Assembly (NCBI GenBank): GCA_020351995.1
Contig: CP070674.1
Span: 2,018,052 to 2,080,582, forward strand
DNA: 62,531 nucleotides
From: Candidatus Zixiibacteriota bacterium
Lineage (GTDB): Bacteria; Zixibacteria; MSB-5A5; GN15; FEB-12
Direction of reading: 5' to 3'
Shown here: positions 54,714-62,531 of the stretch, one piece after another
How positions within the stretch are numbered: the first letter of the stretch is position 1
How the letters are laid out: every line of letters begins with the position of its first letter
Made by a program: the position numbers and the translations under genes
Notes under the pieces: model-generated
Database searches by the model: none
What the model was told of the DNA's origin: nothing
Seen by the model: only the letters and a program-made list of their open reading frames with translations

Positions 54714-55208
54714 ATGAATATGATTGAAGCCAAAGTCGAGGGACTGGCCCTGGATATGACCACCAACTCACCGGTGGTCATACTTGCCCCCACCGGGCTC
54801 AATAAGGTCCTTCCAATCTGGATAGGCCATGCCGAGGCATGGGGCATCGCCATGGAACTGTCGGGCGTCAAATCCAAGCGACCGCTGACCTATGACCTGC
54901 TCAAAGACGTAATAGGTACACTGGATGCGGAGGTTCAGAAAGTTGAGATAACGGAACTGAAGGAGCAGACGTTCTACGCGAGAATATATCTCTCGGTCAA
55001 CGGTGAAACCCATGAAATCGACGCCCGCCCTTCGGATTCCATCGCTCTGGCATTGAAGGCCAAGGCCAAGATATTCGTCAACGAGGAATTGTTCAATATC
55101 AGCGAAACCCAGTCCGAAGATTCGGCCCCCATGCCAACCGACCCCGAGTCGCTGAGAGAGAGGCTGAAAAGAATCAATCCGGAAGATTTCGGAAAGTATT
55201 CGCTATAA
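54714..55208 (+). CDS. Bifunctional nuclease (BFN/DUF151) family protein
   Basis: 164 residues from ATG 54714 (54720 possible). It matches DUF151: VVILAPTGLNKVLPIWIGHAEAWGIAMEL, LTYDLLKDVIGTL and DARPSDSIALALKAKAKIFV, with a C-terminal UVR-like tail. Plant and bacterial relatives (BFN1) have reported nuclease activity. It begins five bases after rplI and ends one base before the next gene. Confidence 0.9.
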   Translation: MNMIEAKVEGLALDMTTNSPVVILAPTGLNKVLPIWIGHAEAWGIAMELSGVKSKRPLTYDLLKDVIGTLDAEVQKVEITELKEQTFYARIYLSVNGETHEIDARPSDSIALALKAKAKIFVNEELFNISETQSEDSAPMPTDPESLRERLKRINPEDFGKYSL

Positions 55209-57011
55209 ATGATAGCCAGCAAGTTTTACACAGTACTGGCGCTGATTCTCGCGGGTATCTTGTTAACCGACCCCGCCGCAGCCGAGAACCTGAATGATTC
55301 TCCCGATGCCGTAGCTCTCTATGCCCGGGGCAAACGGCTTATGCGCGAGAAAAACTGGTTCGACGCCGCCGATGTCTTTCAGGAGCTGGAGGGGCGATTC
55401 CCGGGCTCTCCTAATATTGACCTGTTCGTATTTAACCGCGCCAAAGCACGTTTTCATCTGGGTGAACATTCCGAAGCGGCCGCCGGGTTTAACTACTTTG
55501 TGTCACGTTTTCCAGAGTCACCGGTGATAGCCCACGCCTATCACTTTCTCGGCAATGCCCTCTACCTGAAAGGAGATATCAATCGCGCGGTAAGGGCCTA
55601 CCTGACGGCTTACCGCTTGTCCCGCAACCCCGAACTGACCCAGCTTGTGTCAGCTTCGCTGTTGGGTGCCTTCAGAAACGCCAGTTCTCTCAGCCTCGGC
55701 GCGGCCGATTTCGAAGACCTGCCCGTCGACAGAGCGTGCGCTCTGATCAAGCCGCTGTCCGAAATATACCTTCAAAGAGGTGAATCCTCTCGGGCGGCCG
55801 ATCTGCTCGCCATATGTGGCGACAAGATAGACTCATCCGCTATCAGTTCCCCCAGTAAAGGTTCCGCCGGTATCCAGATCGCCATGGTGTTGCCGTTGTC
55901 GGGCGAGCTACAGACCTTTGGCCAGGAAATCTACAATGGTGCCGTTATTGCCGCCGAGACTTATCGCGAGGAAACCGGCCAGGTCGTAAGGCTGGCCTCA
56001 TTTGACTCTAAGGGTGATCCGATCGAAGCTGCCCGAATCATCGGACAACTTTCGAATTCCGCTGGCACCAATGTGGTCATCGGACCCCTGACAAGTGATG
56101 AGGCAATGGTGGCTTCTGCCGCTCTGGCCTGTTCATCATTACCGATGATCGCGCCCGCGGCCACTCAGGCCGGACTGACCCGGCTATCCTCGTCGTCCTT
56201 CCAGCTATCTCCCAACATCGAATTGGAAGGCATCGCCTTGGCCGACTATGCCGTGAAAACGCTGGGCGCCGATTCGGCTGCTGTCATCTCGTCAACCGCG
56301 GCCGATCACCTGCGGATGACCCGCGCTTTTACCGATCGCTTCGAACGCCTGGGGGGAAAAGTCGTCGCTATCGAATACTATCGCCAAAGAGACAAAGATT
56401 TTGGCATCTATATAAGGGATGTCAAATCAGTGCTGCTCGGGCAGCCGCAGGATTCGACTTTCTTTATAAACGCCAATGGCGATACTCTGGATCTTGATGT
56501 TGTACCAGCATACATCGACTGCCTGTTCGTCCCGGGTGACTCCAGGCAACTCAGGCAACTGCTGCCTCAGATACACTTCTATAACCTTAACGGCGTTTAC
56601 CTCGGCTCTGACGGCTGGGGCGACGAGAGCGTCTATAGTCTGGGTGATGATATTACCAAACGCGCGGTATTCGGTTCGCCGTTTCTCGAGGGAAGAAAAT
56701 CTGAACAGTATCTGAAGCTGGCTGCGGCTTATGACATTCGTTTTGGGAGCCGGCCACAACGTTTATCTGCGCTCGGGTATGATGCTGTGAGTCTGGTGCT
56801 GGCCGCATCGCCCGGCAATAACGCTACCCGGGATGACATCCTGCGCCGCCTCAGGGAGATCAGCAGCTATGAGGGAGCCTCGGGTGTGATCTCATTCGGT
56901 GAGTACCGGGAGAATATTGAAATGCCCCTGTACCGCATTGAATCCGAACGTCCGGTGCTCATTGAGACCACCGAACCCGCGGCTGAAAGCAGCCTGGGTG
57001 TTGAACCATAA
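55209..57011 (+). CDS. LpoA-like: TPR N-terminus with periplasmic-binding fold
   Basis: 600 residues. Signal peptide (1-24, ending PAAA), N-terminal TPR-like repeats (about 30-200: FDAADVFQELEGRFPGSP; HSEAAAGFNYFVSRFPESP), then a type-I periplasmic binding domain (about 218-580: IQIAMVLPLSGELQTFGQEIYNGA; GTNVVIGPLTSDEAMVASA). This order matches LpoA, which activates peptidoglycan synthase PBP1a in gamma-proteobacteria, and related branched-chain-amino-acid-binding-like proteins. No Cys lipobox was seen at the signal cleavage, so anchoring differs from LpoA. Role in cell-wall control is inference. Confidence 0.82.
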   Translation: MIASKFYTVLALILAGILLTDPAAAENLNDSPDAVALYARGKRLMREKNWFDAADVFQELEGRFPGSPNIDLFVFNRAKARFHLGEHSEAAAGFNYFVSRFPESPVIAHAYHFLGNALYLKGDINRAVRAYLTAYRLSRNPELTQLVSASLLGAFRNASSLSLGAADFEDLPVDRACALIKPLSEIYLQRGESSRAADLLAICGDKIDSSAISSPSKGSAGIQIAMVLPLSGELQTFGQEIYNGAVIAAETYREETGQVVRLASFDSKGDPIEAARIIGQLSNSAGTNVVIGPLTSDEAMVASAALACSSLPMIAPAATQAGLTRLSSSSFQLSPNIELEGIALADYAVKTLGADSAAVISSTAADHLRMTRAFTDRFERLGGKVVAIEYYRQRDKDFGIYIRDVKSVLLGQPQDSTFFINANGDTLDLDVVPAYIDCLFVPGDSRQLRQLLPQIHFYNLNGVYLGSDGWGDESVYSLGDDITKRAVFGSPFLEGRKSEQYLKLAAAYDIRFGSRPQRLSALGYDAVSLVLAASPGNNATRDDILRRLREISSYEGASGVISFGEYRENIEMPLYRIESERPVLIETTEPAAESSLGVEP

Positions 57012-57086
57012 TATTCGGCCCGCGCCCGCGTTGAACAGGGGTCTCAGCGAACCTGAGTTAACTCTTTAGAACGGGAGTTTCTGAAA

Positions 57087-57293
57087 ATGGAGCAGAAAAA
57101 AGTCGCTTTAAAGATGATTGTGGACGGACAGGAGAGAGACATTTCCTTCGAGGAACTGGCTCTATCGAACAACCTCGCCCAGGAAGCGCTGGTGAGAGTC
57201 CTGATCGACAAGAAGCTCATCGAACCAAAAGAACTTCTTGATATGATGGAAAACGTCAAAAAGGAACGCTACCGCCAGATCGACGAAAAGTAG
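57087..57293 (+). CDS. Small protein, unknown
   Basis: 68 residues with GGGAG ten bases before ATG 57087. It is mainly helical and charged (ISFEELALSNNLAQEALVRV; KKLIEPKELLDMMENVKKER), without membrane segments. The helix-turn-helix-like pattern may be chance. It is followed 15 bases later by the next small gene, suggesting an operon of three unknowns. Confidence 0.6.
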   Translation: MEQKKVALKMIVDGQERDISFEELALSNNLAQEALVRVLIDKKLIEPKELLDMMENVKKERYRQIDEK

Positions 57294-57308
57294 TGGTTCA
57301 AACCGCCT

Positions 57309-57806
57309 ATGGCAGATCGCGATCAAAATAGTCGGTTGTCCGGGGCGGATGAACCCGAAGACGAGGGCGAGGTCCTCGAATGGACGACCCATCCCCTTAA
57401 ACGCAAACCGCTCGCGGCGATTCTGGTGACAATCTTCATTCTCGTAACGGGATTTCTCGTATTCGTCGTGACGGAATCCAGGACCTTCGGCACACTGGCC
57501 CTCATCGTGCTGTTCGCCTCCCTGGCCAAGTTCTACCTGCCCACCCGCTACCGCCTGACCGACAAGCGCCTGATGGTCAAATCAACCACCCAGACGATTT
57601 ATAAGAACTGGTCTCAGTACCGGAGTTTCTATCCGGACAGAAACGGTGTCCTGCTGTCACCCTTCTTATCTCCGTCACGTCTGGAGAACTTCCGCGGTGT
57701 TTACCTTATTTTTGAGCAGAACCGTGACGATGTCGTCCGGTTCGTTGAGTCGCACGTCGGGCAGGCCGCTGACGAAATAACCGATGACGCCGAGGAGAAA
57801 AAATGA
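57309..57806 (+). CDS. Small two-helix membrane protein with PH-like domain
   Basis: 165 residues. An acidic N-terminus is followed by two membrane helices (about 36-75) and a C-terminal beta-rich region (YRLTDKRLMVKSTTQTIYKN) resembling bacterial PH domains. It overlaps the following gene by four bases (ATGA). The identity is tentative. Confidence 0.65.
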   Translation: MADRDQNSRLSGADEPEDEGEVLEWTTHPLKRKPLAAILVTIFILVTGFLVFVVTESRTFGTLALIVLFASLAKFYLPTRYRLTDKRLMVKSTTQTIYKNWSQYRSFYPDRNGVLLSPFLSPSRLENFRGVYLIFEQNRDDVVRFVESHVGQAADEITDDAEEKK

Positions 57807-58267
57807 GTTTCTTCAAAGGCAGCGGTGATATACCCGACCCCGACCACACCTCGCTTCCCGCCGACGAAGAGGACGTGCTTGACCGGTTGGCCAAAAAAGC
57901 CGTGGAAAGAGGTATGGCTGTGCCGGCCATCGTCTTTCTTGAGTCGGTAAAGCCCCTCAACTTTATCGCCTCACAGGTCATGGTTTTCTTCGAACCGATC
58001 GTCCAGACCATCTTCAATTTCCGTGATTATAACACTCTCCGCTCGGCCCTCGAGAAACGAGAGTCGGTGGAAATCCTTCTTCTCAAGATAGAGAAGTACG
58101 ATGCCGTGGTTCTCGCCCGGGAAAAGCGCATCAAAAAATATATGAAAGAGATCAAGAAAGACTGGACCTGGTATCAGAAGTACTTGGGCCTGTTCCGTCC
58201 CAAGATCAAAATCCCCGATGAAATCTTGGACCCCCCGCAAAAGGACACATCACCCGGGCAGAAGTGA
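57803..58267 (+). CDS. Hydrophobic-core protein, unknown
   Basis: 154 residues. A central hydrophobic stretch (MAVPAIVFLESVKPLNFIASQVMVFFEPI, about 38-66) and a charged helix (KRIKKYMKEIKKDWTWYQKY) are visible. It is translationally coupled to the PH-like gene and ends before a terminator. No family recognised. Confidence 0.65.
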   Translation: MSFFKGSGDIPDPDHTSLPADEEDVLDRLAKKAVERGMAVPAIVFLESVKPLNFIASQVMVFFEPIVQTIFNFRDYNTLRSALEKRESVEILLLKIEKYDAVVLAREKRIKKYMKEIKKDWTWYQKYLGLFRPKIKIPDEILDPPQKDTSPGQK

Positions 58268-58293
58268 GATTGCTTCCCAATCGTTAACGGCTG

Positions 58294-58320
58294 TAAAAAA
58301 CGCCGGCACCGGGCCGGCAG
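58294..58320 (-). terminator. Terminator of the gyrB transcript, shared with the plus-strand gene
   Basis: A GCCGGC/GCCGGC stem (58302-58307 with 58313-58318) is followed on the minus strand by TTTTTT (plus-strand A run 58295-58300). On the plus strand only TTTATT follows, so it chiefly serves the minus direction. Confidence 0.7.
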
Positions 58321-58350
58321 TTTATTATCGTTTAGTATAACGGTACGCTG

Positions 58351-60643
<2,293 letters not shown>

Positions 60644-60666
60644 TTCACCTACCTTTTCTCTGATGA

Positions 60667-60695
60667 ATGATAGCTGTTTTTAAACACATTGGCAA
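60667..60695 (-). promoter_or_regulatory. Promoter of the DUF721-gyrB operon
   Basis: On the minus strand TTGCCA (60690-60695) and TATCAT (60667-60672) are 17 bases apart. The leader would be about 17 bases. Confidence 0.6.
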
Positions 60696-60802
60696 GCAAA
60701 AAAAGCAATCTATGTGATTAAAAGATAATAGCTTATGGCGGTTTTTTCGGCTAGTTTTCGTTTAACAGATGGCCCGAATTTTTCACCCGGATTTGGCGAG
60801 CT

Positions 60803-60836
60803 AAAAAGGGCAACGGCAGACCCGAAGGTCTGCCGT
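60803..60836 (-). terminator. Terminator of the DUF2807 gene
   Basis: A perfect ten-pair stem (60813-60822 with 60827-60836) closed by a CGAA tetraloop is followed, on the minus strand, by CCCTTTTT (A run 60803-60807). Confidence 0.8.
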
Positions 60837-60890
60837 CACAGGAGTGCTGCTGTGCTCAGCAGACGAGATAGTATGAAGTCGAGGGAGTGG

Positions 60891-61571
60891 CTATCTCCTT
60901 TTCGTGATATCTCCAGAGCCCGAAACGTGCCTCGACATGCGCTCTGGACTGCCATATACGTCTATGTCGCCGCTGCCGGATACTCGACCATAAAATGTTT
61001 CCGAGGCATAAACCTTTACATCACCCGACCCGCTAATTTTAACCGTGGCCTCTCTGGCTCTCAGATCGCGTGTATCAACATCACCCGAACCGGAGACACG
61101 AATATTCACCTCACCAACTTCGCCGTCGGCACGCATATCGCCCGAACCCGAGACACTGTACTCGAAATAGTCGCCGTCAAGGTCATAAATCTCGGCATCA
61201 CCGGAGCCGCTGATGCGCACCTCCTCGAGGACTGGCATAGTAATCTCGATCCGGCACCCGCGCCGCGATGAATATGAATCTTCGCAGTAAATCTTCAGCG
61301 TTTTGCCCCGGACCTCGGTCTCAATCAGGTCGACAAGATTGTCATCGATAGTAATGCTGACCTTCTGTTCCCCTCCTACCGTTACGAAAACATCAGTGCT
61401 TCCCTTCAGATCTATAGCTGTGAACTCGTCGAGATCGCGCTCCTGGGTAACCAGGTCTCCAGAGCCTTCGATGCAGTCTCTGCCTGTAATCCAACTGAGA
61501 AAATCATCCGCCGATACTGACGAGACTGCCAGCATCACGACGGCAAACAGGCATAGGATAGATTTCTTCAT
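60891..61571 (-). CDS. DUF2807 (GIN-domain-like) secreted protein
   Basis: 226 residues from ATG 61569-61571 (GGTGGAG six bases upstream). A signal peptide (1-21, ending VSA) leads to a right-handed beta-helix-like domain with seven GSGD copies (EGSGDL then six SGSGD), the hallmark of DUF2807. The family is called a putative auto-transporter adhesin head domain. It is probably exposed at the surface or in the periplasm, with no transporter partner nearby. Confidence 0.88.
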   Translation of the reverse strand: MKKSILCLFAVVMLAVSSVSADDFLSWITGRDCIEGSGDLVTQERDLDEFTAIDLKGSTDVFVTVGGEQKVSITIDDNLVDLIETEVRGKTLKIYCEDSYSSRRGCRIEITMPVLEEVRISGSGDAEIYDLDGDYFEYSVSGSGDMRADGEVGEVNIRVSGSGDVDTRDLRAREATVKISGSGDVKVYASETFYGRVSGSGDIDVYGSPERMSRHVSGSGDITKRR

Positions 61572-61588
61572 ATATGCTCCACCTGGAG

Positions 61589-61610
61589 TAAGGCATTATT
61601 GTATGCCTTA
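61589..61610 (-). repeat. Inverted repeat in the leader of the DUF2807 gene
   Basis: TAAGGCAT (61589-61596) and ATGCCTTA (61603-61610) form a perfect eight-base inverted repeat with a six-base centre, about 20 bases before the ATG. It could be an operator or an RNA hairpin. Confidence 0.45.
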
Positions 61611-61726
61611 GGTTACGGCAGGGAACCACAAAAGTTTCACCACCGCAGGAAATCCACGCCGATAGCCGGCGTACCGTTCGGGAAAACTGGACAACGCCTC
61701 AGGGGTTGTAAGACCGGCAGAAATGT

Positions 61727-62461
61727 CTACTTTTTCACTCGGAGGGGCCTGATGTCAACCATTGAGGTAAACGCGCTCTGATTCTGGCGGGCCAGGAATA
61801 CTACCGCTTCGGCAACCTCATCCGGGGTAAGTTTGCCTTTTGAATCGGGGGATGATGTGGGCCGTTTCCCGGTCAGGCCGTGGGCGAAATCGGTGTCTGT
61901 CGAGCCGGGAGACAGCACCGAAACCTTTATGTTGTCATTTCGCACCTCGCCCGCCACCGCCTCACTGAAGGTGTTCAGGGCGGCTTTGGAGGCCGAATAA
62001 ACGGCCAATCCCGGGACACCCATGCGACCGGCCAGCGAAGAGATATTGATTATGTGGCCGAAATTCTGCTTCCGCATACGGGGAATCAGCTCCTTGAAAC
62101 AATAGAAAACCGCTTTCAGATTGGTGTCCATCATCAGGTCATATTCTCTTTCGGTGGTTTCCGTGATACTTCGATGACCGCCCACGCCGGCGTTGTTGAT
62201 GAACAGATCCACTGTCCCGAATTTTCGGTAGGCGATATTGACAATCTCGCGCATACCCGTCCTGGTGGAGACGTCCGCCAGAACGGTAACCACGTTCCCT
62301 TCAGGGAGCTTAAGTGAGCGAGCCACCTTCTCCAGCCGGGTTTTGTCCCTGCCACACAAAACCAGCTTGGTTTGCTCGGCGGCAAAGGCTCTGGCGACAG
62401 CTTCCCCGATCCCCCTGGAAGCCCCGGTAATGACAACGACCTTATCTCTAATGCTTCGCAT
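61727..62461 (-). CDS. Short-chain dehydrogenase/reductase
   Basis: 244 residues. SDR motifs are TGASRGIG (about 13-20), NNAG, catalytic Ser in NISSLAG and YxxxK in AVYSASKAALNTF. The segment GRDKTRLE after strand 2 suggests NADP(H). It resembles the FabG-like/classical SDR group; the substrate is unknown. It starts two bases after the stop of the gene upstream, so it belongs to an operon running in from the right edge. Confidence 0.88.
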   Translation of the reverse strand: MRSIRDKVVVITGASRGIGEAVARAFAAEQTKLVLCGRDKTRLEKVARSLKLPEGNVVTVLADVSTRTGMREIVNIAYRKFGTVDLFINNAGVGGHRSITETTEREYDLMMDTNLKAVFYCFKELIPRMRKQNFGHIINISSLAGRMGVPGLAVYSASKAALNTFSEAVAGEVRNDNIKVSVLSPGSTDTDFAHGLTGKRPTSSPDSKGKLTPDEVAEAVVFLARQNQSAFTSMVDIRPLRVKK

Positions 62462-62463
62462 AT

Positions 62464-62531
62464 TTACTTTTCGAGGACGATCTCACGGGGTGGTGCTATA
62501 CGAACATTGCGGGGCTCGGCGGTCACGGCCT
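62464..62531 (-). CDS. C-terminal end of a protein upstream of the SDR
   Basis: The window cuts a minus-strand frame whose last residues read AVTAEPRNVRIAPPREIVLE then K, stop at 62464-62466. Too short to identify. Its stop sits two bases before the SDR start, so both lie on one transcript. Confidence 0.5.
   Translation of the reverse strand, partial: AVTAEPRNVRIAPPREIVLEK

Overview
The window reads as chromosome of a Gram-negative, respiring, non-model bacterium. Signs of an outer envelope and periplasm include SecDF, a nine-haem c-type cytochrome, a TPR/periplasmic-binding-fold protein like LpoA, secreted M16 and M23 peptidases and many signal peptides. A large secreted protein ends in tandem dockerin-like repeats with GG(P)PP spacers, a style I associate with Zixibacteria and neighbouring candidate phyla of the FCB side of the tree. 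That placement is inference. I see no rRNA, tRNA, insertion sequence, prophage or CRISPR array, and coding density is high, so this looks like core rather than mobile DNA.

Layout. 1-4.8 kb: the end of an upstream gene, a secreted GND-x-Y repeat protein (minus), a small basic protein (minus), an unrecognised 206-residue protein and an HD-GYP protein. 4.9-18.6 kb is an energy block: RidA, then a Rieske / b6-type cytochrome b / nine-haem cytochrome c operon behind a strong sigma-70-like promoter, then an 11-subunit complex I operon (nuoA,B,C,D,H,I,J,K,L,M,N) with no nuoEFG. A perfect TGTGA-N6-TCACA palindrome lies just before nuoA. 18.6-23.4 kb is ion and phosphate transport: DUF502, an EIIA-CBS fusion and a Na+/Ca2+-exchanger-like protein behind a perfect consensus promoter, facing a minus-strand Na+/Pi cotransporter-PhoU pair.

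23.4-38.9 kb concerns the envelope: a secreted M16 peptidase (minus), secD-secF, a DUF4159 / DUF4175-like coiled-coil / TPR operon and a DUF2723 membrane protein. 38.9-49.8 kb holds single genes: an HTH-DUF2087 regulator, a KamA-type radical SAM protein, an SDR, a 49-residue gene, an M23 peptidase, an ECF sigma factor, a copper P1B-ATPase and the large dockerin-bearing secreted protein. 49.9-58.3 kb: a two-component system, pth, the rpsF-rpsR-DUF2232-rplI ribosomal cluster with a bifunctional-nuclease gene, the LpoA-like protein and three small unknown genes. 58.3-62.5 kb (minus): gyrB preceded by DUF721, a DUF2807 protein, an SDR and the end of another gene.

Functionally, the two respiratory operons are plausible partners: complex I reduces quinone from a donor other than its own NADH module, and the b6-type complex oxidises quinol into a multihaem cytochrome. 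The most unusual items are the stripped complex I beside the multihaem bc-type complex, the 26-residue tandem duplication in NuoL, the DUF502/EIIA-CBS/exchanger module, the peptidase-like protein with its putative His and Cys 259 residues apart, and the GND-x-Y repeat protein. All identifications come from reading translated sequence; no database search was possible.
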